Source: Panax quinquefolius (Eukaryota > Streptophyta > Magnoliopsida > Apiales > Araliaceae). From it: 64,000 bases of DNA. Every line of letters begins with the position of its first letter. Position 1 is the first letter of the stretch. The stretch lies in the NCBI GenBank assembly GCA_020205615.1, contig CM035167.1, positions 137,778,568 through 137,842,567 on the forward strand, written 5' to 3'. The position numbers were made by a program, and so were the translations under genes. The notes under the pieces are model-generated. The model was not told where the DNA came from. It saw only the letters and a list, made by a program, of their open reading frames with translations, and ran no database searches. Shown here piece by piece: positions 49,297 through 61,735 of the stretch.

Positions 49297-50807
49297 ATCT
49301 CCCACTGGACCACATATATATTCTAAGAAATGTGTTAGTGAGCTCCTGAAATTTGTTTTCATGTTCTAAAGGGTATCCAAACAATCTCGTCCATTAGCTA
49401 CATCAATATAGGATCAAAGCGGTCTTCATTACAATAACCGTAATTGGACCTATCAATGGTCTCGTATGCCAACATTGCTAAATAACATAGATCAATCATG
49501 GATTCATAGCATGGAAATTACATGTAATGTGATTCACACATGCCTAATTCCAACTGGTCCTTCTTAATTAACTGTAATGAGATCAATACTTCAATATACT
49601 TAATAGAGTGTAGTAAACTGAATACTTTAATTATGCAAAAAATATATAAATAAAATATGTAGTTTTAACATAAAGAAATAATCCAAATACAAACTCCCAC
49701 TAAACTAAAGTATCCTCAATCATGGAGTTTGTCCCAATGTGCTCTATAGAAATCTGTCCACTCTACACTCTTTCTTTCACAACGAGAAACTTGATTTCAA
49801 TGCGCTAAACTTGTCTCCTTTAGCGACCGGGGTTTTACCTGATTTGTAATTTTGCATGTTAGACCTATTGAGAACTTTCTCAATATAGTTCCTTTGTGAC
49901 AATTCCAATATACGCCGAGAACGTTCTCGGTGTATCTCAATTCCTAATACAAAAGAAGCATTACCAAGATCTTTTATTTTAAAGTTATTTGATAGAAATC
50001 TCTTGGTGTCATGTAACATGCTATGTCATTTGTGGCAAGTAATATGTCATCGACATATAAAACCAGGAAAATATGTTTACTCCCACTGAATTTGTGATAC
50101 ACACAATTATCAACAATATTTGTTTCAAAACCATATGAAACAATGACTTGATGAAATTTGAATTAAGTACCACTGACGAGATGCCTGCTTGAGTCCATAG
50201 ATAGATTTTGTCAATTTGTAAATCATATTCTTTGGGTCTCCAGACACAAAGTTTTCTGGCTGTACCATATATATTGTTTCTTCAATATCACCATTGAGAA
50301 ACCTAGCACACCATTAATATCATGTCTTTGGACAGTGATATTAATTGTAATTGGTACTCTTGTAAAATAAATAAACATTGACAATAATTATGTCAAATAA
50401 TAAATCCATGTTTGCATGAATTCATTATTCATATTAGGTTACCTTGATAAGTATCAAATGTTTATCCATCACAAATATGTATGAAATTCGATCAAATATG
50501 AACCTATCTTTAGATTGGTTAATATTTGCAAGAATTACATATACACTAACATCTATACTCATCACCGTTGCTTTTTGTATTTAAGCAAAACAATTTACCA
50601 ATTACAACATGTTTGGAATTTTGTTACCCTGTGCTTATGGAGCCAACATTTAGAAATAACACTTAGCCACTCACATATATGATTTAGACTTCAAAAGCAA
50701 ATTGACAACTATCTCTTTCTAATTTTTATCAATAGTCAACCCATTTTTTTTTATGCGTATTAAATCATACTTCATCTGTATATATTAACATGATCCCGTA
50801 AGCTTGA

Positions 50808-50883
<76 letters not shown>

Positions 50884-51197
50884 AACACATAAATCGCAAA
50901 TTCAATTTTTTTATTAATCAACTTTTCACCTAATACCTTGAAATTAAAGAATCATCATTTATGAGTGGAGTATTGTTTATGAGAAAGTTATGTACTGATG
51001 CTATTCTTCTAAACATACATGTGATAGATAAGATACTACTCCACTACTACTAATGCATTAATTGTTATTGTTAGCTAAACCTTCAACAAAATTCATAAAA
51101 AGCCTTTAATGCCCAAACATTATGCTTTTTATTTTAATAAAATTACCAAAATTCATAAATTCTCTATGAATCAATCATGGGTGGCTTTGATACCAAT
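49297..51197 (-). pseudogene. Copia internal unit 3: reverse transcriptase remnant
   Basis: Parallels unit 1 throughout. The RT remnant at about 50330-49790 includes the YVDD region (complement of 'atgtcatcgacatat', 50046-50060) and an open stretch MLHDTKRFLSNNFKIKDLG to VLGIEIHRERSRRILELSQ at 50019-49850. An (AT)n leader lies at 50810-50882 and the primer-binding site complement at 51183-51194. It lacks gag, protease and integrase in the same way as unit 1, so the deletion predates the array or was spread by it. Confidence 0.87.
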
Positions 51198-51667
51198 TGT
51201 TGAAATTAATTATCAAACTAAATATGTTTATAAATATAACCCATATTGAAACAAAAAGAAGAAGAAAGACATATAAGCGTATTTGATTCCATAATATTGT
51301 TTGATCAAACAAGTTGAGATCTTCCAATTGATGCGTATTTTAGAATCGAATTTCTCTGTTGATGGGGATACAAAGAAAACAATATATAAAAGAAAATACG
51401 CCAATTGGGGACTACGACCCCATTATAAAGAAAAGCTACAGAAGTGTGAAGAAACTTCTAAATAGCGCTTATTATCTTTAAGATTTTAAATTGGCCCTCA
51501 TCAATTTAAGAATACAAATACGATCTCTACACATTAATTCCATGACAAACATACCCTTAAGCCTACTTAAAACTTAATTAGATCACTTAAATTTAGACTT
51601 TATACATGATAATACATTAATAATATACACGCATATTCCCAATTAAGATTAATAAAGATTAATCCAA
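51198..51667 (-). mobile_element. Copia array LTR 4, outer right end
   Basis: Starts tgttgaaatt and ends aatccaa, where the expected final CA is lost or altered. It is more diverged than the other three, with small deletions. Non-TE sequence follows, starting 'tggaagtatatttgaccc', then an (AT)n run at 51696-51728. Confidence 0.82.
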
Positions 51668-51693
51668 TGGAAGTATATTTGACCCATCTAATA

Positions 51694-51730
<37 letters not shown>

Positions 51731-51825
51731 GACAATCACACTCACAATCTTAATGGCTTCAAATAATTTTGATCTCTAACAACAATTTGTTATTTACAGA
51801 AAGAACATCGATACTGACAGATAGC

Positions 51826-53409
51826 TTAAATTACGCTAACAACCATCAATCCCAACAAAAATTTAAAGGCAATTGCCAAATGTTGCTTCCTTCCAGTTCC
51901 AGCTGAAGTGGTAAACGTTCTATTTCGAGCCCTCTCATGCTTTCCTAAGTCGAACATAATCTCAAACCGGCAAGAATTATCAGATGGATCCGTAGTAGAA
52001 ACAGTCGACAACCCATTAAAATTACACGATCCTCTTTGTTGATTCATGGTCTGGTAGTACATGTTAAACGCATACGAAACGTTGTTTTTAGCATCCAATG
52101 CACCACAAGATGATCCATAGCCAAGACTTGTGCAATCTGCATATGTGCAAGCATAATTAACACTTTCCACCAAGTTGGGGTCCGAAAGGCTAGCTTCTGG
52201 TGCCATTATGCACCATTGTCTAGCCAAATATCGGACCCCTTTGGCCGGGACTAATGCTCGGTTACTACCAAGATCAAGCTGATACTTAGTTGTTCCGTCA
52301 TAATTGAAAATTCCCCAATGCCGCTCAAAATTTCCAGGATCAATGCTTTTAGCATCTTCGTCAATGAGTCCAAACAAATAAACCTCAGGCGGGGTACTAG
52401 GGCGTTTCGGGGTACCTTGGCCTTGGCTAATGCGTTTGACAAGTCCTTGATTAAACCTCCGCGCATAATCTTTGTTGGCGTTGCGGTCACCATCAGTAGG
52501 CCATCCAATTTCTCCTACAATGATTGGCAATGATGAAAATCCATTCTTTTCGAGTGCCCAAACGATGGTGTCGAAATTGGCTTCAAAAACATTAGAGTAA
52601 GAAATGGAGCCATCGACAACAGGGGCAGCATTTCCGGAGAAAAAAGCAAAGTCAACTGGGAAATGGGGGTCGTCGTATAGGCTCAAGAATGGGTATATGT
52701 TGATGGTAATGGGAGAGCCACTATCACTAAGGAATTTGACGATGGATATCATGAGATCATGGATATCGGACCGGAAATTACCACCCGATGGTACTCCGGT
52801 GTCGCTTTGGTAGACGTCGGCATTTAGGGGCACGGTGACCTTCACTTGTTGGCCTAATCCGGCTTTGATTAGGGCAGCTTGAACATTTTTTAGTGCCGGA
52901 AATGTTGTTTGTAGGAAAGTATCTTTGTATGTTTTAAGGAATGGTTCATTCCCCACCGCGACGTGCCTAAAAATTCACATGTTAACAAAAATCGTATCTA
53001 ATGCACAAAACTAAAGTAAAAAAGAGAAAACAGTTTACACAACTAACCTTATGTCAACCCCATATCTAGAAATAAAGGCAGAAACATTTTGGGACACCCA
53101 ATCCTCGGCAGCACGAACACTACTAGCAAGAGGGGCTAAGAAATCGTTAGGAATTCCAAGCATAACCTCAATACCAGAATTTCCAAGAGCCCTTAACACC
53201 CAAGGCTCAGCTTCGAAAAGCTTCACTTTGTTGAACCCATTTTGCTTCATCAATTTCACCACAATATCAGGTGGGAGTGGATGCGTTGCGAGTGTTCCCC
53301 AGTTGACTCCGAGGCCATAGACAACTACTAGACCTTCATGATCATGACCAACTGCCAAGAATATGATCAAGAAGAACAAAAAACCAAACAAACTGCGGAA
53401 ATCATCCAT
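51826..53409 (-). CDS. Glucan endo-1,3-beta-glucosidase (GH17) with X8 domain, GPI-anchored
   Basis: Two exons, 53409-53048 and 52966-51826, join in frame (AG|G codon) across an 81 bp GT-AG intron, giving 500 residues. A signal peptide covers about residues 1-30 ([14 protein letters not shown]). The GH17 barrel runs from [16 protein letters not shown] to about residue 355. The acid/base Glu is 128 in HVAVGNEPF and the nucleophile Glu is 273 in [14 protein letters not shown]. An X8/CBM43 domain covers about residues 372-455, with six cysteines at 373, 394, 399, 408, 435 and 453. A hydrophobic tail ([15 protein letters not shown]) after a small-residue stretch predicts a GPI anchor. The family hydrolyses beta-1,3-glucan (callose) at the plasma membrane, cell wall or plasmodesmata; the precise site is inference. 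All catalytic residues are present and no frameshift is seen. The copia array ends 158 bp past its stop codon. Confidence 0.95.
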
Positions 53410-53635
53410 GATTTTCCCTGACTAAATGAGTACTCTCAGATATTTTTTTCCCTCAAAATTTTTTGGCACGTGAATATATTTATGAATCATGAATTTTTGA
53501 ATAGAAATTAAGGTAGCCTAGACATGTCCTTTCATGTTAAGAAATGGAGGAATTAGAACAAGATATTCAACAAGGAACTGGATTCCAAAAGGTAATATAT
53601 CCAATACACTACTTTCACGGCTTCATGTACCATTT

Positions 53636-53636
53636 G

Positions 53637-53703
<67 letters not shown>
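53636..53703. repeat. Compound microsatellite (TA)n(TG)n upstream of the GH17 gene
   Basis: About 11 TA units followed by about 23 TG units, about 230 bp upstream of the GH17 start codon. The reading frames across it are artefacts. From 53704 to 54450 I see no supported gene. Confidence 0.95.
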
Positions 53704-53705
<2 letters not shown>

Positions 53706-54450
53706 ATAAAAGAAGAAGAAGAAGAAAGGAATGAGTGAACTTGTTGAGGACTAGTTGGTGGTATCTTGTTTCAATTGGAAACCCATGCAGAAGGAATATT
53801 GTACCTTTTCCAACTTGGATCTTTCTCTATTGGCACTCCAGAAAGATGCAAGGAAAAGTTTCTTTCTTACAAAAAGATGACTTGTTATGATGGATCTTTT
53901 TCATTAATTAATGAATTTGAGGAACATTACAAGAATTCAACTCATTCCTTTGATCATTGAAAGGATCATCTTTAGCTTCAATGATTAGCTAATTAATTGA
54001 GGCAGAAGAACAAGATCTAGCATATCACATATGCTGTGATTTTTTGTAACAATATGCCTCATGGAAGAAAATGGGGAAAATTTAAACACCCTCTCGAGAG
54101 AGTCTTGGTGTCTTTGTAATTTTCAATTTTTCAATAAAAATGCTACTCATAGTATTCGCTTGCAATCAAACAAAGGGAGAAGATTTCCCTAACTCTTAAC
54201 TTACTTTTTTGATCCATCTCAATATTTAAAAATGAAAAATGATACTTTCACAATATCTTTCTAATATTAATAATAAGTGAACTCAACACTTAACGTGAGA
54301 AAAGACTATCACAGAAAAATTAATTTTACTTGTCATAAGATTTTAGTTCTCAAGTTTTTGTTGCTATGATGTAATTCAATTTCATAAATGAATGATAGGT
54401 GTTTTAGGTGTTTTTTCATAACATTTAAGTGAAAAATGAAAAAAAGAAAC

Positions 54451-54568
54451 ATATATATCTATCTAACAAAACACAACTGATTTTGAATTTCTCGCTCACC
54501 CTAATAAATCATCTCGGTTGTACAAAGATAAATTCTACCGTCCATGTAATGCCGAAAGTACGGGACAC

Positions 54569-54616
<48 letters not shown>
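54451..54616 (+). repeat. Dispersed ~115 bp repeat end, copy 3, with (TA)n(GA)n
   Basis: 'atatatatctatctaacaaa', 'ttttgaatttctcgctcacc', 'taataaatcatctcggttg' and 'gtacgggacacaactata' match copies 1 and 2, followed by (TA)n at 54572-54606 and a short GA run. This is the most complete copy after copy 1. Confidence 0.6.
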
Positions 54617-54617
<1 letters not shown>

Positions 54618-54779
54618 AAATTGGCTAATTTAACTAAGCAAAGAAAGTGAAAGGGAAGAGAAGAAAGAAATAGAAAAGACAAAAATACAAAATGTTGGCC
54701 TTTCCATCCATTAATTTGAACCAGATGAAATTAAAAAACAGACAAATAAATGAATCTTGTCCTCGCCTCTCTCTTCGTC

Positions 54780-55204
54780 CCCACACGGGCCACACCACAC
54801 CCTCCTTTCCCTTTTAGCTCTCTCTCTCCCCTCTTCCACTGCTTTGAATTTTTTTTTTCCCTGAAAATTTGGAATAATGAAGTCTTTAAAGTCTCTCCAA
54901 ACACCGCCCCTTCCCGCCGTATCCACTAGTAATGTCAAATGTGCAGCAGTGCCAAGTCTCCTAAGTCTCCTAATTAACACAAATTACTTAGCCGTATCCA
55001 CTAGTAATGTGCAGTGCCAAGTCTCCTAATTAACACAAATTACTTTGATTTCCCACTTCCATGTTTCAAGCCCTGCCCGTTAAATAAAAAAATCAGTATC
55101 ATATTCTGTATCATATAGCATAGAGTTTCCCAATTGCATTGAATCACCGCCGCAGCTACCACCACCACAACAATCGCCGCCGTCCTCGCTGTTGTTTTTC
55201 TCTA
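54780..55204 (+). promoter_or_regulatory. Upstream region of the HAD gene with pyrimidine tract and tandem duplication
   Basis: A pyrimidine-rich stretch 'ctctctctctcccctcttcc' (54819-54838) is typical of plant promoters and 5' UTRs. A segment with 'gccgtatccactagtaatgt' and 'aagtctcctaattaacacaa' occurs twice in tandem (about 54916-54987 and 54991-55044). A possible TATA ('atcatatagcatag') lies near 55110. Transcription start is not determined. Confidence 0.45.
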
Positions 55205-58200
55205 ATGGCTGTCAGTTTCTCATCTTCTTCTATATTAAGAATAGGTAACAATTACAACAACGACCAATTTCAATTATTCTCTCATCGCTCCAACAACAAT
55301 GGGTTCCACTTACTTTCTTCTGCGGCCATAAAACTAAAACCCTCCCTCAAAACAGTTAGTATTAGTTGTGCTGCTGCAAACGACAATACTAGCAATAGCA
55401 ATAGCAAATCCTTGTATAATGCTCAGCGGCCTCTGGCTTTTTCTCCTTCCCTTTCGCAGTTGATTCCTGCTAATTTCGATAAAGCCAATGGGCTTGTTGA
55501 AGAAATTAGCAGCTGCCATGATCCAATTTTGTTCAACAAAAGTGGTGCCTATCACACTCTTAGCCCATCTGTCCCTGAGAAACTGATTGTTGCTGTTGAT
55601 GTTGATGAGGGTACCTTTCTTTTCCTTTAACTATGGCTATAGTCTGCAATCAAGATTCATACTTTTTTCTATTTCCTTAAACAATGCATCAAACTCCCTA
55701 TTGTTATTTTATTTCTGACTATTGATTTGCACTAGTTCCAGTTTTTTCTCTGTTCAGTGCTCAATACTATTGGCATGTATCCCTTTAGCGAGGTTTAGTA
55801 GTTGCAAATATATTTGTTGTTTGGTTGATACTAAATATTGGCTGATTGTTTATGTGTTACTTAATTATGAATTGAGGAAGTATTAGTTTGATAGGATATG
55901 TTGTACTCTCAAATCTCAATAGTCTGATCTTGTGATTACTGACCCATTGCAACTAGACTATCTTTAGTGTCCACCTTTTTCATATATCTTTTCCTTTTCT
56001 TTCCTCATGCAGTTCTTGGAAACTTTGTATCAGTTTTGAATAGATTCATTGCGGATCACTACTCTTTGAATCATTCGGTTTCAGAATACCATGTCTATGA
56101 GTTCTTCAAGGTAATGGTCTGTCTGCTGGCTAAAGTTAAAGTGCACTGTAGTCCCTTATTATTATCTTATTTTCATAATTAGTATGTGTTTAAGAAATAG
56201 AGAGAAAAGTAAAATTTTATTATGTTAAGGATGTCACAAGACCACTGTGCTTGGACTTGGTTATGATATCTTCGTGTACATAATGTGTGTATTCGCCCAC
56301 TTCTTGAGCTAATCTAAGCATGTATCTTCTCAAATTCAGTATGAATAACTTTTCCATGTGTTTTAGTATATTGGAGAAAAGAGTTCGGCAGATTTCTATT
56401 TGCTACTACGAGTAAAATTCATGGTTTGATTTTTATTATGGCACTCCATCGTAAGCTAGTTTGAAGCCAAACTGATTTACACAACTGAGTGAAGGGGCTT
56501 CGCAGGATGATTACATGAGGTTTTCATAGACACGTGCCTGTGATCTGAGGCAGTATTCACACGACTCAATGTGGTATGTGGAAACAACACAGGAGAGTTT
56601 ATCCAAATTACCTAATGGGTGACATGATGTTTACTCATAGTAAGACAAGCCCATGGTACAGAAATCCCAACACAATTTTAGTTAAAGTGCGACTGTAAAT
56701 TCTAATTTAACATAAATTAAGATTCATACTACCCAGGTTAAACGTATCAGACAATCAATTTTTGATGGGGAATCGGGTGATTTTGCAACAAAAAGTTATA
56801 AAATATTGGAAAATAAACTAAAAACAAAAAATGCAAAATGCAAAATAATGAATTAAGTACATATAAAATTGTCATTTAATACATATAACATTATATAAGT
56901 CATATGTCACATTGTGTTCCCATATCTGTTCCTCAGACCGAAACAATCCGAGTTCTAGGTAGTATTGCGTATAAATAATTGATCTTTGAAGGCAATGGTT
57001 GGCTACTTCCCTCTTATTACAACACCTTATCCCTCCCTTAATCTCCCCCCTCCCCCCAAACCAACAAAGAAAAATAGTATAAAAAGAAAGCAAAATAAAG
57101 AAAAATGATAATAGAAAAACTTCCGTTTAGAGATGTATGGTCTAGACTCTAGGGTGAAACTTAGATGTTGATATGTCTGTGTTTTGTTATCTTGTCTTTT
57201 CTTTGGGTTTGTCTGTCTGAGAAAGTGCCACCTGGATGAATCAAAATCGTTATATTCATTCTTGTTTTATATCCTCATTTTGCAAACTACACTTGATGTG
57301 CATTCCTAAAGAAGGGGAGATGGAAAAGCATTGTCAAGATGGTGTAGGAAGTTTATTTTCATTCTCTATGTAAAATAAATTATTTGCTTGGTTTGGCACT
57401 TTTATCATGGTATATCATATCATAAGGGATCTGCTACATGAATTATAGGTGCATTAGGCATGGCTTTACTTGTTTAAAAGGGAATCTGGGAATGTTTTAT
57501 TAGGCTCATTACTGGTTCAGTTGCTTCTTTAAATGTCATGTGTATAGAGTTGAAACAAATTTTATTTTACAATATCAATTAGAATTTGATTTTTTTAGGA
57601 AAATCTTATTTGGACTATTTTGGGAGCTAAGAACCTCTGGCTGGGCTAGAGGCGAGTGTGCTTAATTGGTGTTTCTAATTTTCCATTTGAGGGATGCTTT
57701 TTTTTTTTTACTTCCAAAATTAACCTTGCAACCATCACTTCTCATACATCTTCTATGATTTTTAAGCTACGGGAAAGGGTGATAAATTTTTCAATCTATA
57801 TTACCTATTCCTTTAATTTGCTCTTGTTACTGGGTGGAAACTTTCTGTTTTTTAATATTAATTTGCTTTATATGCTTTTACAGATATGGAACTGTTCTCG
57901 AGATGAAGGTCTGATCTCTCCTTTGCTTTGACTGAATTGAATTCCAACTAAATTTATACTCACTTATCCAACAAGCATTTATTTATCCCATAAATATGCA
58001 TCAATATAAAATTTGGGCACTGGTAGTTCGGCTGAACATTATGAATATTTATATATACATAATATTATAATTCTGTAAATAAGCATAGTTAGAGGGGATG
58101 AATATGTGTAAATACCAAAAGTGATTTACAGTGGTCAATTTTTAAAATTTCAGGATCTGTTCTAGTTATAATCGGACAGGTAACCCCTGTCTGTTTTAGT

Positions 58201-60989
58201 ATATATTTTTCGTTAATGATAATCGGACAGGATACCATGTCTGGATTAGTATATCTTCAACCACAGATCAGAACTAAAAATGCAGAATTAATAAAATGCA
58301 GATTAAGGAAGAGAACAGAATAAAAATCACACCAAGATTTTTACGTGGTTCAGCCCTTATCCTCTAATCTAGTGGCCTTATCGACCTGCAATACCAAATG
58401 GTATTGGAGACTCTTTTTATTAATAAATTGTTCAAACAAATACAAATACTCCATGTACAAATAAGCTCTGTTTTTTGTTGGAACTGCCCCCTTTGCACCT
58501 TCTGTAATTTTTGCACCACTGCAATTTTCTCACCATTGAGACCTTTGGAGCTTTTTTGTACAACTTTTATCCACTACTGGAGTCTGGATCAACCAAGCCA
58601 AACAAGGCTTGAACTCATATTTTAATACAAGGAAATATGATTACAATGAACTATGATTTTCCAGCTCAAAAGGAATATTAATAACAAGGCACGAAATAAT
58701 AGCTGGAATTTTTTCTTTGAAAACTCTTTAATATTAGAAGATATATTTCATGGAGTATCGTCCTCTTTAATAAGCCTAGAAGGAAGAGTATATATAATAA
58801 GGAGACCAACTACTATAAAATATTGTTAATATGATTTGCCCAAATCTTGGATGGAATAAAGCATATTTTCGGCATAAAGATCAAGTTCAACGGATATGAT
58901 TAAACAACCTTCCAAAATAGATTTTCAAATATTTTGATTTTCAAAATAAAGCAATTTAAAAAGAAATTATTCAGGTGACATTGAAAATTGGATATGGCCC
59001 GATGATATTAGATTGATTTATTTTTACTTATTTGTATTTTTACCTACCATTGAGGGTCAAAATACAAATAAGTGAAATTCAAATACACTCACTGTCCAAT
59101 TTTCATGTCCACATAGAATTTTTTGATTTGAAAAAGCTTAATTGAAGGAAAGAGAATTAGAAAATAGATTTGATAAGATTATGTAAATAGAGTTCCAATC
59201 AGTTTGATTCAATTTGTTGACATATTTAGTTTCCTAAATAATAACAATTTAGCTCATGTCAAATTCTTTTAAAAAAAGTTTTCCAGCAATTAAATAATGC
59301 CTTGAAAATAACTCTTTTTGAGCTAGAAAACCTTACATTTTTTCTTAAATGAGTCTCAGTGGACTTGAACCACTGTTTGTCCTCCACGAAATCTCTTCAC
59401 CATATATGAATAGTTCTTCCTTTTAGTCCAAACCCGCTAAAAATCACTCCATGCAAAATATAATATTTTCATGCAAAGAATAATGTTTCCATGCAAAATA
59501 TATTTATTATTTCCATGCAACATATTAACTCCATACAAAACAAAACATATTATCATCATTAATACATAAACATATAAACCAACAAATATTGTGTTGTTCC
59601 CAAATCTCAACTTTTATGGAGTGGGGCTATTAAATAGCGATTTCTGCTTTTAATATGCTTTTAGTTGGAGAGTTGGAGATTAAAGTTAAAAGAGTCATTT
59701 GTACTGGGCGGGGTTTCGGTGTTAGAACTGATTCAAAATTAATTAGACTTTGCCAAGTTCTTGTCCATTTTGTTTAACTTATGAACCTTTAATAAAGAAT
59801 TTCATGATCCTTGAATTTGGAAAGAGATTGTTGCTAGAATTTTCCTTATATGTCTTGGTACATCCTGTAAACTGCCCCAAGTGGAACTTGACATAGTACT
59901 CGGGCTAGGGTATTATCTTGCTCCGATGTAAAATTGTTCTATTCTAATGACCGACGTGTTAGTTGTTACTACCAATTAGAGATCAGAATTTCTGTCCACT
60001 TAACATACTATTTCCGTCATGATTTGAGTGGGAAGATTATATATTATGTCTTCTGTAATGTTCCAATTTAACTTCTCAACAAGCTACATGTAAGATTCCA
60101 TATAACTGAGAATCAAAATATTCTCATTCTTTTTGTGAAGCTGATAACCGTATTCACGAGTTTTACAAGACATCTTATTTCAAGACCGGGATCCATCCAA
60201 TTCCAGGTGCTCGCCAGGTTCTTCAGAAATTATCAAGACTTCGCAATTTATCAGTAGTGACGTACGTGTTCTTAGCCACACATCTTATTGATTTAGATGA
60301 ATATTTAACAAGAACACTGAATTATTATAGGTCATTTTGAAGCTATTCATTTTTATAGGTCCCGACAGAATGCAATCAAAGACGTCACAATTGGGTGGAT
60401 TGAGAAACATTTTCCAGGACTGTTTCAGGAGATTCATTTTGGCAATCACTTTGCTTTAGAAGGCCAGGCTAGAACTAAATCAGATATTTGCAGGTAGCTT
60501 GCGCATGAACTGCTTTTTTTGGTGGTGTTCTATTGAATATCGCATGTTTTTTGCTGGTAATTAATTCATAGGAATATGCACTTGAAACTATCTTTTCCAA
60601 TTGTGTTAGTATATGAGACCATTAATGGCTTAGTTAAAGTGTGGATATGGAAAGGTCGTAGAAATACCTTTGCAGAAATCTTACCATTTTATAACCTTTG
60701 TCATGGTTGTCTAAAAGACATAGAAAAACATTAAAGCAGAATTATAATTCGGTATTCTTTGTCATGGTTATCTGTTTTTAACAAGTCCTTGGGAGCGAAA
60801 GTTTTAATTGACGATAACCCAATATACGCTGCTGAGTGTGCCGAAGCTGGAATTAAGGTTCTACTTTTCGATTATGAGAATTCCTATCCTTGGTGCAAAA
60901 CAGAGTCTGTTGCTCAACACCCTCTGGTCGTTAAGGTACATAATTGGGAGGAGGTGGAGCATCAGTTAGTTCCACAGATTGTTTCATAA
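55205..60989 (+). CDS. HAD-like hydrolase, probably plastid-targeted; last intron acceptor altered
   Basis: Six exons: 55205-55610, 56013-56110, 57884-57908, 60141-60261, 60359-60493 and about 60785-60989. Phases agree for the first five; total about 329 residues. Residues 1-60 are Ser/Asn-rich with few acidic residues, as in a chloroplast transit peptide. HAD motif I is DVDEVLG (Asp132 and Asp134), motif II VVTSRQN (217), and the late motif KVLIDDNP (Lys267, Asp271, Asp272), so the catalytic set is complete. It should act as a phosphatase or related phosphotransferase; the substrate is unknown. The ATG at 55205 is chosen because the longer upstream frame has no ATG. The 2.2 kb intron 3 holds repeat-like DNA. 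Frame continuity into exon 6 requires it to start at 60785, but the intron then ends AA, not AG. Using the nearest AG shifts the frame to a stop within eight codons. Confidence 0.85.
58240..59640. repeat. Probable inserted repeat within intron 3 of the HAD gene
   Basis: The segment includes 'tttttacgtggttcagccct' followed by a line of short T- and C-rich stretches, a phrase common in plant retrotransposon-derived sequence, and several 'ccatgcaaaatat' repeats (59450-59515). No termini, coding region or target duplication could be defined, so the extent is approximate. Confidence 0.3.
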
Positions 60990-61037
60990 AATTTCACCCT
61001 ATATAGATAGATTCTTGAGATAGAAACCAATTCCTAA

Positions 61038-61215
61038 TGCTACTTTTGAATTGGTGGGATGATTGAGGGAATGGAATGACGCATTCTTATAGAATGAAAA
61101 AAATTGTGTTTTGTTCCTTGGGGGGAGGGAGAACATGGAATAATTCATTTTAACTAGAATGGAATGAATGGTTCCGCTTTTCATTCCATTCCTTCAATCC
61201 AATCGTAACATAAGT
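61038..61215. mobile_element. MITE with GGAATGGAATG-type inverted ends
   Basis: The left arm 'gattgagggaatggaatga' and the reverse complement of the right arm 'gattgaaggaatggaatga' form inverted repeats around a ~110 bp core that includes a further 'gaatggaatgaatgg'. Such elements are common near plant genes. It starts about 50 bp past the HAD stop codon and so probably lies within the 3' UTR. Superfamily not determined. Confidence 0.6.
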
Positions 61216-61317
61216 GTACACTAAATGGTTTTCTACCCAGAAGGGCCAGAACATATAATGCAATGCTGAAAGAATAGAGATTTCATGCAGTTTGTATCTT
61301 TGGCAAAAGAGCTTATT

Positions 61318-61535
61318 AAGCGTTTGTGAGTTTGGAGGGATGGAAAGGGAAGGTAAAGTATAGGAGAGTGGATAGGAAGGAAAAGTATAGGAGGGGAAGG
61401 GAAGAGATGAGAAGGAATTATAATTTTTCTTCGTCTGAGTTTTAAAAAAGAAGGAAAGGGATGAGATAATATTTTTATTATATTTTCCTTGTTTGTGAGT
61501 TTAGAAGAAGGGAATGGAAGGAAAATAATTTTATT
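61318..61535. repeat. Purine-rich repeat with 'gtttgtgagttt' direct ends
   Basis: 'gcgtttgtgagtttggaggg' (61320) and 'tgtttgtgagtttagaagaa' (61491) bracket a G/A-rich stretch of 'ggaaggg' words. It resembles a decayed MITE or tandem duplication. Non-coding. Confidence 0.4.
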
Positions 61536-61735
61536 TTTAAACTACATTATTACTATATTATCCTTATATATATAAATATAATAAATGTATGATTTACTAT
61601 GTCTTTAGTCTTTTTTTATTTTGATTAGTTCGAGTAATTAGGATGGTAAAGATTTTGACGTGGGGTGGGATGGGATGGTAAAGACTATAAATATATAGAT
61701 ATAAATATAAGGTATTCATCCATGACAACCGGTTG

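Noticed and set aside
53766..53960. 64-codon frame on the plus strand between the GH17 and HAD genes
   Set aside because: No recognisable relative, no splice context, and it lies in AT-rich intergenic DNA.
55139..55204. Upstream extension of the HAD gene (LNHRRSYHHHNNRRRPRCC...)
   Set aside because: The frame is open but has no ATG before 55205, and the His/Arg-rich start does not look like a targeting peptide.
57656..57931. 91-codon frame overlapping HAD exon 3
   Set aside because: Only the 25 bp at 57884-57908 (IWNCSRDE) fit the protein; the rest is intron read in frame.
59340..59400. tRNA-like or SINE-like phrase 'ctcagtggacttgaaccact' in HAD intron 3
   Set aside because: No A and B box pair or poly(A)/poly(T) tail was found at a suitable distance.
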